Below, one piece after another: positions 1 to 7,711 of a stretch of 10,391 bases of DNA. The notes below the pieces were generated by a model. It ran no database searches, was not told where the DNA came from, and saw only the letters and a list, made by a program, of their open reading frames with translations. Every line of letters starts with the position of its first letter. The first letter of the stretch is position 1. The stretch is from the NCBI GenBank assembly GCA_937888895.1, contig CALASV010000196.1, positions 1-10,391 of the forward strand, given 5' to 3'. The stretch comes from an uncultured Clostridia bacterium. Lineage in GTDB: Bacteria > Bacillota > Clostridia > Lachnospirales > Lachnospiraceae. The position numbers and the translations under genes were made by a program.

Positions 1-292
1 GGAAGAACAACCTGCATTACTTTCTGGTTCTGATGCTACTCATCCAAATTATAAATATTATCCATCTGAGCAAAGAACCTTCGACCGTTGCATTATTTGT
101 GGTGGCACAGGTACACCATATCATCGTACATTTTCCTATAAAATTGCAAACTTTGACTATCCTCACTTACCTGTGAAACTATGGATGAAATGTAACGACT
201 GTGGAAATTTATATACATGGAAACATCTGAAGAACATTTGGCACTTTCTGAACACTCTGAACTTATTTTACCAGATAAAAGCAAATATTTAA
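1..292 (+). pseudogene. N-terminal zinc-ribbon segment of a frameshifted methyltransferase gene (5' end outside window)
   Basis: Reading from base 2, this frame is open from the window edge to a TAA at 290-292. It encodes a segment with two cysteine pairs: CIIC (codons 89-91 and 98-100) and CNDC (191-193 and 200-202). These look like the zinc ribbon that precedes many UbiG-like (Methyltransf_23) catalytic domains. The catalytic domain follows at once but in the -1 frame, so this segment and 217-852 were one gene. Sense coding fades after about base 220. Restoring one A to the AAA run at 221-223 would give a continuous ...YTWKTSEEHL... reading into the downstream frame. The true start lies left of the window. 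The break may be a real mutation, a sequencing error in a homopolymer, or recoding; the first two are likelier. Confidence 0.6.
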
Positions 293-852
293 CCACGTTA
301 GGAACTGGAACTGGAATGTCCTTTTCCATTTGGGCAGATATTTTAAAACAAGTACGCACTTACTCTAAAGGTAATACACTCTTAGAAGTAGGTGTTGGAA
401 CAGGAGACTTATTAGCTACTGCCCTAGAATTACAATATAATGTTGACGCTGTAGAAATTGTACCTAGTTCAGCTCAAAGAGTTGCTAATATGTTAGATAT
501 TCCTGTTCATAACTGTGATTTTCTTCAATATCAATCCTCTAAAAAATATGATATCATTATTATGGGGGATGTCATTGAACATATTACAAATCCAACACAA
601 GCTTTACTAAAAGTAAAAGAATTACTAAATGAAAACGGTGCTTTATGGTTATCTACACCAAACTATGAAAGTGCTTTTTCTCGTATGCACAAATTAGATG
701 ATGCTATGTGGCGTGTATGTAATCACCTTACTTATTTTTCTTATCAAGGATTTCAAGTACTTGCAGAAAAATGTGGCTTTATCATTCAAGAATATACGAT
801 TAGTAAACGTTATAATGGCTCTATGGAATTAATATTAACTGTAAAAAAATAA
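217..852 (+). CDS. Class I SAM-dependent methyltransferase, catalytic part (Methyltransf_23/UbiG-like)
   Basis: This 211-codon segment carries the Rossmann-type methyltransferase fold. Motif I is LLEVGVGTG (about bases 379-405), the SAM-binding glycine loop. The acidic end of strand 2 is in VDAVEIVPS, and motif II/post-II is DVIEHI near 567-584, followed by a typical ALLKVKELLNENGALWLSTPN strand-helix region. The substrate cannot be told from sequence; relatives modify small molecules, sugars or polyketide-like intermediates. The ATG at 217 has no convincing Shine-Dalgarno site, and the zinc ribbon that should precede it lies upstream in another frame. I therefore think 217 is only the first ATG after the frameshift, not a native start. 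The gene ends at TAA 850-852 and is convergent with the epimerase gene. If the frameshift is real, the product is probably non-functional or N-terminally truncated, though the SAM-binding core is complete. Confidence 0.75.
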   Translation: METSEEHLALSEHSELILPDKSKYLTTLGTGTGMSFSIWADILKQVRTYSKGNTLLEVGVGTGDLLATALELQYNVDAVEIVPSSAQRVANMLDIPVHNCDFLQYQSSKKYDIIIMGDVIEHITNPTQALLKVKELLNENGALWLSTPNYESAFSRMHKLDDAMWRVCNHLTYFSYQGFQVLAEKCGFIIQEYTISKRYNGSMELILTVKK

Positions 853-908
853 AATCATTATCTTCTATCAAAGCATAAGCCAAAAAATTTATTTTGTCTC
901 TCTACAAA

Positions 909-1006
909 AAAGAGACTGTTGCACTAAGAAAAAAAGCGACAAGATATACATTCAAAGAAATAGTTCTATATCTTGTATGAAATTTACTTAGTGCAACAAT
1001 CCCTTT
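909..1006 (-). terminator. Long nested hairpin, probable rho-independent terminator of the epimerase gene (MITE-like)
   Basis: The outer perfect inverted repeat is TGTTGCACTAAG (917-928) against CTTAGTGCAACA (987-998). It extends to 909 and 1006 with two positions that are G-U wobbles only in the minus-strand RNA. Inside lies a second stem, ACAAGATATA (939-948) against TATATCTTGT (967-976). Read on the minus strand, the structure starts 18 nt after the epimerase stop and ends in a run of U (from 911 downward), as an intrinsic terminator should. In the plus direction the U-run after 1006 is weak. A smaller competing inverted repeat, GTCTCT/AGAGAC (896-901 and 911-916), overlaps its edge. The rest of 853-1024 shows nothing else I can name. 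Confidence 0.6.
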
Positions 1007-1024
1007 AGAACAAATTATAAATAT

Positions 1025-1687
1025 TTAAAACCGAAATTCCCTAATTTCCTTCAAAACTTCTCCATACGGTCTGCCTTTTCCAAACAACATTGTTGTACCA
1101 AGCACAAAACCATCCACACCCATTGGTGCAAATTTCTTTACCTTATCTGGTCCACAAGCCCCATCCCAATGCACTTCAAAATTCATTTCTTCTTTTATTG
1201 CAAGTAATTTCTTAATTTTTTTCCCAACATAAGGTAAATACATTTGTCCTGCATTTCCCGGGTTTACTGACATAACTAATACTTTTCTCACAATCTGTAA
1301 CATTTCTAATACAGTTTCAATACTTGTTCCTGGATTAATCGCAATCCCCGGAATCATACCAGCATTGATAATTTTCTGCAATGTTGTAGAAGGATGATAC
1401 TCTGCCTCTGGATGAATATAAACCGTATCTCCTTCGCGAAGCCTTTCTAAAAATAAATGAATATTATTATTCGGATGCTCAATCATTAAATGAACATCCA
1501 ATGGTTTACTTGTTGCACTCGCAATATATGCCATATCATTTAATGACATAGCAAAATTAGGCACATAACGACCATCCATAATATCAATATGGAACGAATC
1601 AATTCCACCTTCCTCTAACTCTCGAACCTCTTTTTCCAGATTGCCATAATTGGCACACATCATAGAGGCTGTTAATTCAAAATTCAT
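1025..1687 (-). CDS. Ribulose-phosphate 3-epimerase family protein (divergent; possibly an allulose-6-phosphate-type epimerase)
   Basis: This is a full-length 220-residue member of the ribulose-phosphate 3-epimerase TIM-barrel family (usual length about 215-230), a cytosolic metal-dependent enzyme that inverts C3 of ketose phosphates. The metal and catalytic residues are in place: Ser8, His33 and Asp35 in FHIDIMDG, His66 in DVHLMIEHP, and Asp175. The methionines that line the site are also present (Met37, Met68, Met139). The phosphate-loop region reads MSVNPGNAGQ where the housekeeping enzyme usually has NPGFGGQ. The Asp175 strand reads HWDGACG instead of the usual VDGGI/V. These changes suggest a side-branch paralog, for example one acting on allulose 6-phosphate or another sugar phosphate, rather than the pentose-phosphate enzyme; that is inference. 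The ATG at 1687 is preceded by an AGAGG site (1696-1700) with an 8-nt spacer. It is convergent with the methyltransferase and divergent from rhs. Confidence 0.85.
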   Translation of the reverse strand: MNFELTASMMCANYGNLEKEVRELEEGGIDSFHIDIMDGRYVPNFAMSLNDMAYIASATSKPLDVHLMIEHPNNNIHLFLERLREGDTVYIHPEAEYHPSTTLQKIINAGMIPGIAINPGTSIETVLEMLQIVRKVLVMSVNPGNAGQMYLPYVGKKIKKLLAIKEEMNFEVHWDGACGPDKVKKFAPMGVDGFVLGTTMLFGKGRPYGEVLKEIREFRF

Positions 1688-1731
1688 ACGTATATCCTCT
1701 TTTCTTCCTTATTTCTTTTGAAATTAAGAAT

Positions 1732-1737
1732 ATCATA
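1732..1737 (-). promoter_or_regulatory. Possible -10 element of the epimerase gene
   Basis: The minus strand reads TATGAT 45 nt before the epimerase ATG. No good -35 hexamer stands at 17-18 nt; only an AT-rich TTTTAA-like stretch is there. It is the best candidate in a very AT-rich stretch and so is weakly supported. Confidence 0.3.
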
Positions 1738-1841
1738 AACAAGTTATAGTTGCAATTAAAATCTACTGTTTCTTCTATTGATTTTTCCTTTTTTGAATAA
1801 ACTGTTTTTACTTTCTTTTTATGGTAAAAAAAGATAATATA

Positions 1842-1850
1842 TGGTATAAT
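1842..1850 (+). promoter_or_regulatory. Extended -10 promoter of the rhs gene
   Basis: TGGTATAAT is a perfect TATAAT hexamer (1845-1850) with the TGn extension that can replace a strong -35. The expected -35 position (about 1822-1827) holds only a poor match. The hexamer lies 27 nt before the rhs start codon, which would give a leader of about 20 nt. Confidence 0.6.
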
Positions 1851-1863
1851 AAAGAAACTTACG

Positions 1864-1870
1864 AAAGGAG
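1864..1870 (+). promoter_or_regulatory. Ribosome binding site of rhs
   Basis: AAAGGAG stands 6 nt before the ATG at 1877. It fixes that start and argues against the overlapping open frame that begins at 1821, upstream of the predicted transcript start. Confidence 0.8.
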
Positions 1871-1876
1871 TTATCC

Positions 1877-4800
1877 ATGGGAAAACTATATGAACGACAA
1901 GAAAAAAATACCAGTTCCTTTGAGGTATCTAACAATCAAACTACGCAACAGGAACCGTCTGAAACACGACAAGAGAGAGTACCATTCCATAGTGCCAATC
2001 GACAAAAATTACAAAGCTTGGCAAATCGTTATGGAGACACTATTTTTACAAACCAAAAAACAACAAATAAACCTATCAACAATACACAAGAAAACACATT
2101 AAATACTAATTTAAGTACAGTGCAAATGACAAAGGACCAATCAGCACAATTAGAATTAACAACGGGAGAAGAACAAAATAGTTCTACGGTTTGTCAACTT
2201 GCCAAACAAAATGCGATAGCAAGTGGCTTAGGAGAATGTTTTGGAGAACCGATTGATGTAGTGACAGGTGCATTTTTAATTACAACTACCGACTTTATAC
2301 TTCCCAATAGTTCCAAAGACTTCTATTTAAAGAGAAACTATAATTCCACCAATCAAGTAGAAGGGATATTTGGTAAAGGCTGGAGCTTTCCGTATGAGGG
2401 AAAATTATATCAAGAACCAAGTGGAAATCGTTTGTATGTGACAATAGATACTGGTCATACATTACTATTTACATGGGATGGAAACAACGCAGTTAACATC
2501 ACTCGTGGTCATTTTTGGTATGATTTAAAAAAAGAAAGAGAACATTGGAAACTGCTTGATAGAAAGAAGCATACTACCTATTATTATAATGAGCAAGGTC
2601 TTCTTCTTTCGATTGCTGATAACAATCATCAAAAAATACAATTTCACTATACCGAAAATAATCTAACGGATATTACAATGCCATTCGGATATCATCTTGA
2701 AGTAACCATGCAAGAGGGTAAAATTATCCAACTAAAAGATGAGCTAGGTAGAACGATGCAATATCGTTATAACAATGGCTTATTGTCTGATATTATTGAT
2801 ATGGATGGGGGAATTATTCATTATGACTATGATAACCATGGTTTTTTAGCCAAAGCGATTGACCAAGAACATGTCACCTATCTAGAAAATAAATATGATG
2901 ACAAAGGAAGAGTTCTATTACAAACACTTGCTAATGGAGATAGTTATCATGCAGAATATAAAGAAAAAGAGCGAGAAGTGATTATATTTAATAGTGTAAC
3001 TAATCAAACAGTTCTCTATACCTACAATGAGTATGGCGAAGTTTTAAGCGTATGTTATGAAGATAATACAAAAACAGAATATACGTATGATGAAGCAGGA
3101 AATCGAATCACAAAAATAGACCGACTAGGTAACAAGAAACGTTGGGAGTATGATACTTGTAATCGAATTACAAAAGAATACTATCCCGCAGGATTAATTG
3201 TTACCTATGAATATAATACAGAAGATGATTTGATTTGTACCTCAGATAATGCAAAGCGAAAAACCACATATACCTATGACCAACATCATAACTTATGTTC
3301 TATTACAGAAAAAACAGAAACAGAACCGGCGATTTCCCACTATTTTTATGACGATATTGGTCGATTAATAAAAGAAATTGACCCAAATGGAAATCAAACT
3401 GCCTATCATTATAAAGAAGGTTGTGGAAAACCTTCTGTCATTACTTATGCCAATGGAGAAGAAGTTCATTTTGAATATGATATAGCAAACCGAAAAATAG
3501 CACAAGAAGATACCTGTGGTAGAATAGAATATCACTATAATGCTAGAAATAAGCAGACAATCGTACGAGATGGCGAAGGAAATGAAACACATTGGAGGTA
3601 TGATGAGGTAGGACGTTTGTCTGCCATGTATCCACCAAAAGCATGGAAAACACAACAAGGAGAAACCAAATATTCTTATGATTTCTTAGACCGTCTCATT
3701 GACACAACATATCCTGATGGTGCACATGAAAGACAAATCCGAGATGGCGAAGGCAAGATAAAAAAGAATTTTCATCCAAATGCATATAATATCCAGACAG
3801 AGAATGGCGAAGGTATTACATACGAATATGATAGTGATGGAAATAACATTCGTATTCATTATCCTGATGGTGGATGTGAGCGTATGTTTTATGATGCTGA
3901 AGGCAATCGTATCAAACATATTTTACCCGAATCGTATCATATAACAACAGATAATGGCGAAGGTTGGACTTATGCTTATGATGCCGAACACCGTTTACAA
4001 ACGATAACAGGACCCGATGGCGTTTGCCTTGCTTCCTATCGATATGACTTGGCAGGAAATGTAATAGAAGAAACCGATGCACAAGGAAACACAACCTATC
4101 GAAAATACACATTACATGGACAACTAGCAGAAGTTTTAAAACCTGTCAAAAAAATGACCCCTCTGTTAGTAGAAGCTTTTCGAATAGAAAACAAACACGC
4201 TTCAAACATTCTCAAACACTCGCCACAAGTAACGAAAGAGAATAGAAGCGAAATTGTATATGAAAAAACTACCTATACTTATGATAAAAATAACAACCTA
4301 ATCCAAGAATACCATCATAGTGGCTATTGGAATAAACATGGCATACTACAAGAAAAAGATGGCATAGATTTAATTATCACCTTTACTTACGATAAACGAA
4401 ACCGAAGAATTGGTGTCGAAGATAATACAGGTGCCGTAACTCGTTTCCAATATGATGTACAAGGAAAACTAATCTATGAAGAAAAAGCAATTTCCAAAGA
4501 AATTCATCAAATCATACAGTATCAATATGACAAAGCAGGACATTTGATAGAGAAAAAAGAACAATTAGCAAGTGGTCTTCCAACCAACAATGACGAACCA
4601 AAATTTGCTATCACTCGTTATCAGTATGATGAAAATGGAAATCGCATCGAACTCATTACGCCAGAAGGATATCATATTTATAGAACGTATGATGTTTGTG
4701 ACCGTTTATCGTCAGAACGAGTGGTAGATAAACAAAATGGTATTGATCGTATTGTATGTGTAAGTTATGACCTTGCTGGAAATATTACGAAAGTTACTAG

Positions 4801-7237
4801 ACAAGGAAAAGGTTGCGAAGCATGGGAGCTTCAGTATGATTATGATTTCAAAGACCGAATTACTCATGTGAAAGATTGCCTAGGACCAATCTTTACTTAT
4901 ACTTATAATAAAAATGACTGGTTAACAACAGAATTACTTCCACAAACAACTACAACTATAGAGCAAGAAAGTATAAAAAATCAAAACACCTATCATTATA
5001 ATTGTTATGGTCAAGTCATTCAAACAGTAGATGGAACAGGTATTGTACAAAAACAAAATCAGTATTTCCCAAATGGAACACTGGCTTCCACCCAAAATGC
5101 AGATGGAACTACAATAGAATACTCCTATGGAATACATGGTTTACAAACAAAACTTCACACTGCTAGAAGTAAAACCACAAAAACACCAGCTCAAACACTT
5201 ACTTATGATAGTCGTGGAAGAATTACTGGTATCTTAGATGGCAATCAAAATCAAACAAACTATACGATAGATAGTTGGGGAAGGATTCAAACCGTACATC
5301 ATCCCGATGGTAGTAAAGAAACGTATACCTATAATTTCGCAGGTCACATTACTACAACAACCGATGCCAATGGTGGAACCATTACCTATCGTTATAACAG
5401 CCAAGGAAACGTTTGTGAAATCATTGACCAAGAAGGCAATAGCGAAACGTTCCATTATGACAAAGAAGGTCGCATGATATTACATATTGACCGAAATGGT
5501 AATCAAGTAAAAACAACCTATAATGTAGATGGTAATCCTGTACTAGAATGTGCCTGTGATAACAAAGGAAAACAAGAAATCACTCGCTCTTTTGAATATG
5601 ATGCCAATGGAAATATAAAAAAAGCTATCGCAGGAGGTTTTTGTTACACCTATCAATACCGACCAGATGGAAAACTACTCCAAAAACAATCCTCAGGAAA
5701 AACAGTCCTCGCTTGTACTTATTATAACGATGGAAGTTTAGAAAGCCTAACCGACATCAGTGGAAAAACCATATATTATCACTATGATTGGCAAGGAAAA
5801 CTGTCTGAAATCCAAGACAAAACAGGGCAATCCTTGGTACAATATACTCATACATTAGGTGGAAAGTTAAAAGAAATCCACCATAAGAACGGAATGTCTA
5901 CCTTATATGACTATGATACCGAAGGAAATATTGTACATCTTCGCTTGGAAAATAAAGAGGGAGAAATTATTTCTGATTTCCATTATGAGTATGATGGAAA
6001 CGGAAATCGTATTCTAAAAACAGGTACTTTTACAGAGAAAACAGGACTAAAACAAAGTAACATTTCTTACTGTTATGATAAGAAAAACCAACTAATAAAA
6101 GAATCACAAGATGGAGAAAGTATTAGCTATCACTATGACCTTTGTGGAAATCGACTAAAAAAGGTTGATAAAAATGGCACAGAGCGTTATACTTATAATA
6201 GAAAAAATCAATTGTTACATCAAGATTCGAATCAAGAAGATACAACATATGAATATGACCTACAAGGTAATATCTTAAAAACAACAGGAACAAATGGTAT
6301 CACTACGTATAGTTATAATGCATTCAATCAACAAACGATGATTTCCATGCCAAATGGTAATACACTAGAAAACTACTACGATGCAGAATATCTAAGAGCA
6401 AAAACTATAGAGAATGGAACAGCAAAAAGTTTCCTATATTATAATGGAGAATTACTCGCCGAATCCAAGGCAGATACAGAACATACACTTATCAACCAAT
6501 ATATTCTTGGTTATGGTGTGACTGTAGGATGGAATCCAGAAACCAAAGAATATTATTCTTACCATTTAGACGAACAAAACAGCACAGCGTATATTACAGA
6601 CGAAGCAGGAGCTATTCAAAACAGTTATCAATATGGTGCATTTGGTGATATCCGACAGAAACAAGAAAACATCCATAACCGTATTCTCTACACAGGGCAA
6701 CAATACGACCAAGTTAGTGAACAGTATTATTTAAGAGCAAGGTTCTATAACCCAATAGTAGGAAGATTTTTGCAAGAAGACGTGTATCGAGGTGCTGGAT
6801 TGAACTTGTATGCATACTGTGCGAATAATCCCGTGATGTATTATGACCCAAGTGGGTATTCACCTAAAAGAGCAATGAATTGTAAACATACAGATAGTAG
6901 TGATAACATTCCTGTAAGTAGAACAAACTGGGGACCAGAACATGGCAAAGGAAATACTAAACATAACAATGCAATTGAAGATGAATTAGATCGTGCTTCT
7001 CAAGATGGTGCAACGGATTTAAGAAAGAATAAGGTCCAAGTAGATGTCAATGGAACTCGTGTTTTCGGAAAAAATGGCAAATTTACTAGACCAGATGCTT
7101 CATATGTTCTTAATCAGAAAAGACACAATACAAATTATGTATCAAATTCTAATGACATTGCTAGAGAACAAGAAGTATTTAACCTTATGAAAGAAGCTGA
7201 CCCAAATGCTATTAACACTTTAATAACAAATTATTAA
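1877..7237 (+). CDS. Rhs/YD-repeat polymorphic toxin protein
   Basis: This 1786-residue protein has the architecture of Rhs toxins, in which a hollow YD-repeat shell encloses a C-terminal toxin used against competing cells. Residues 1-122 are hydrophilic and Q/N/T/E-rich, without a signal peptide or membrane segment. A DUF6531-like domain starts near residue 123 (GEPIDVVTG, then FGKGWSF). Several dozen YD repeats (YxYDxxGN/R patterns) run from about 290 to 1560, interrupted by a non-repeat insert near 760-800. The Rhs-associated core is unmistakable: YYLRARFYNP (1617-1626), GRFLQED (1629-1635), LYAYCANNP, and DPSG at 1657-1660, the usual boundary and self-cleavage region. The last 126 residues are a variable tip. 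The route out of the cell is not visible: no Sec signal, PAAR, LXG or WXG module is present. A good SD and an extended -10 promoter precede the ATG. The immunity gene follows directly, which supports toxin function. Confidence 0.92.
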   Translation: MGKLYERQEKNTSSFEVSNNQTTQQEPSETRQERVPFHSANRQKLQSLANRYGDTIFTNQKTTNKPINNTQENTLNTNLSTVQMTKDQSAQLELTTGEEQNSSTVCQLAKQNAIASGLGECFGEPIDVVTGAFLITTTDFILPNSSKDFYLKRNYNSTNQVEGIFGKGWSFPYEGKLYQEPSGNRLYVTIDTGHTLLFTWDGNNAVNITRGHFWYDLKKEREHWKLLDRKKHTTYYYNEQGLLLSIADNNHQKIQFHYTENNLTDITMPFGYHLEVTMQEGKIIQLKDELGRTMQYRYNNGLLSDIIDMDGGIIHYDYDNHGFLAKAIDQEHVTYLENKYDDKGRVLLQTLANGDSYHAEYKEKEREVIIFNSVTNQTVLYTYNEYGEVLSVCYEDNTKTEYTYDEAGNRITKIDRLGNKKRWEYDTCNRITKEYYPAGLIVTYEYNTEDDLICTSDNAKRKTTYTYDQHHNLCSITEKTETEPAISHYFYDDIGRLIKEIDPNGNQTAYHYKEGCGKPSVITYANGEEVHFEYDIANRKIAQEDTCGRIEYHYNARNKQTIVRDGEGNETHWRYDEVGRLSAMYPPKAWKTQQGETKYSYDFLDRLIDTTYPDGAHERQIRDGEGKIKKNFHPNAYNIQTENGEGITYEYDSDGNNIRIHYPDGGCERMFYDAEGNRIKHILPESYHITTDNGEGWTYAYDAEHRLQTITGPDGVCLASYRYDLAGNVIEETDAQGNTTYRKYTLHGQLAEVLKPVKKMTPLLVEAFRIENKHASNILKHSPQVTKENRSEIVYEKTTYTYDKNNNLIQEYHHSGYWNKHGILQEKDGIDLIITFTYDKRNRRIGVEDNTGAVTRFQYDVQGKLIYEEKAISKEIHQIIQYQYDKAGHLIEKKEQLASGLPTNNDEPKFAITRYQYDENGNRIELITPEGYHIYRTYDVCDRLSSERVVDKQNGIDRIVCVSYDLAGNITKVTRQGKGCEAWELQYDYDFKDRITHVKDCLGPIFTYTYNKNDWLTTELLPQTTTTIEQESIKNQNTYHYNCYGQVIQTVDGTGIVQKQNQYFPNGTLASTQNADGTTIEYSYGIHGLQTKLHTARSKTTKTPAQTLTYDSRGRITGILDGNQNQTNYTIDSWGRIQTVHHPDGSKETYTYNFAGHITTTTDANGGTITYRYNSQGNVCEIIDQEGNSETFHYDKEGRMILHIDRNGNQVKTTYNVDGNPVLECACDNKGKQEITRSFEYDANGNIKKAIAGGFCYTYQYRPDGKLLQKQSSGKTVLACTYYNDGSLESLTDISGKTIYYHYDWQGKLSEIQDKTGQSLVQYTHTLGGKLKEIHHKNGMSTLYDYDTEGNIVHLRLENKEGEIISDFHYEYDGNGNRILKTGTFTEKTGLKQSNISYCYDKKNQLIKESQDGESISYHYDLCGNRLKKVDKNGTERYTYNRKNQLLHQDSNQEDTTYEYDLQGNILKTTGTNGITTYSYNAFNQQTMISMPNGNTLENYYDAEYLRAKTIENGTAKSFLYYNGELLAESKADTEHTLINQYILGYGVTVGWNPETKEYYSYHLDEQNSTAYITDEAGAIQNSYQYGAFGDIRQKQENIHNRILYTGQQYDQVSEQYYLRARFYNPIVGRFLQEDVYRGAGLNLYAYCANNPVMYYDPSGYSPKRAMNCKHTDSSDNIPVSRTNWGPEHGKGNTKHNNAIEDELDRASQDGATDLRKNKVQVDVNGTRVFGKNGKFTRPDASYVLNQKRHNTNYVSNSNDIAREQEVFNLMKEADPNAINTLITNY
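3629..4081 (+). repeat. 50-residue (150-bp) super-repeat inside the YD shell
   Basis: Within rhs, residues of about 585-735 repeat with a period of exactly 50 rather than the usual 20-odd. PDG motifs lie at 613-615, 663-665 and 713-715, tyrosines at 637 and 687 begin matching segments (YNIQTENGEG and YHITTDNGEG), and YD pairs lie at 601, 651 and 701. The copies are diverged in DNA, so this is an old internal duplication of the shell. Confidence 0.6.
6857..7234 (+). other. Variable C-terminal toxin tip of the Rhs protein (unassigned, possibly nuclease)
   Basis: The tip is residues 1661-1786, directly after the DPSG that ends the Rhs core. It is hydrophilic and rich in charged residues and asparagine. 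Notable motifs are GPEHGKGNTKHNNAI, GATDLRKNKVQVDVNG, RPDASY and AREQEVF. The order H...(RKN)...RPD...REQ faintly recalls restriction-endonuclease-fold toxin tips, whose signature has RPD, an acidic strand and a later RE motif. Here the strand after RPD reads HNTNYVS, with no acidic residue where I would expect one, so the assignment is weak or the site has diverged. The boundary is firm; the activity is a guess. Confidence 0.6.
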
Positions 7238-7238
7238 T

Positions 7239-7243
7239 GGAGG
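7239..7243 (+). promoter_or_regulatory. Ribosome binding site of the immunity gene, overlapping the end of rhs
   Basis: GGAGG begins 2 nt after the rhs stop codon and stands 8 nt before ATG 7252. It decides the start at 7252 over the upstream in-frame ATG at 7237, which overlaps the rhs stop (TAATG) and has no SD before it. The layout suggests translational coupling of antidote to toxin. Confidence 0.75.
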
Positions 7244-7251
7244 TAGAACGT

Positions 7252-7689
7252 ATGATAAAACAAAATGCACCTAATCATATAATTAAATATTGTTATAAAG
7301 ATAATACAGATGATTATTATATATATTTGCATAAAAACTATGAAACGGAAAATTCATTTGTGTATAAATTAAGATGTACTTGTGGTTGTAATAAGTTTAT
7401 TGTGTATCAAGATCAACATCCAAGTATTTTTGCAGAATGTATTAACTGTAATCAAATGATTACTATATATGACTTGGATTATTATCCATCAGCTATAAAA
7501 CTTAAAAAAAATTTCAATTTAATTAAAATAGATATTGAACCTGTCTGGGTTTACGTCAATTATGAGTATAGTGATGAATATTTGTATGAAGAAGATGTCG
7601 AGTTTGATGCAGATGACATTACATGGGGAAAAGTATTTATTGCAAATAAGAATGAATTAAAAAAAATTTTAGATGATGAAACAGCATAA
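7252..7689 (+). CDS. Putative immunity protein for the Rhs toxin (zinc-ribbon-like, acidic)
   Basis: I do not recognise the family. The 145-residue product has a tight cysteine set, CTCGC at 42-46 and CINC at 63-66, which fits a small zinc ribbon. The C-terminal half is strongly acidic (YSDEYLYEEDVEFDADD), as is common in proteins that mask a basic nuclease toxin. There is no signal peptide or membrane segment, so it should be cytosolic. Its position right after the toxin tip, with the SD at the end of rhs, is the classical place for the cognate immunity gene. Base composition also differs: G+C is 11 of 60 at 7261-7320 and 14 of 60 at 7441-7500, against 23 of 60 at 5281-5340 in the rhs shell, which suggests a separately acquired cassette. 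An extended form starting at 7237 would be 150 residues. The role is inferred from context, not homology. Confidence 0.7.
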   Translation: MIKQNAPNHIIKYCYKDNTDDYYIYLHKNYETENSFVYKLRCTCGCNKFIVYQDQHPSIFAECINCNQMITIYDLDYYPSAIKLKKNFNLIKIDIEPVWVYVNYEYSDEYLYEEDVEFDADDITWGKVFIANKNELKKILDDETA

Positions 7690-7711
7690 ACTTTAATTAT
7701 ATGAAAATACT

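Noticed and set aside
205..211. Programmed -1 frameshift as the primary explanation of the methyltransferase split
   Set aside because: The heptamer fits the pattern, but AAATTTA is common by chance in AT-rich DNA, and I see no clear downstream stem-loop or pseudoknot. It is kept only as an alternative in the findings.
1821..2102. Open frame of 93 codons overlapping the start of rhs
   Set aside because: Its ATG lies upstream of the predicted rhs -10 element and has no SD. The coding signal there belongs to rhs in the other frame.
3365..5455. Several minus-strand open frames of 66-97 codons inside rhs
   Set aside because: They are antisense to YD repeats, whose biased codons keep the opposite frames open. 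They have low-complexity products and no start signals.
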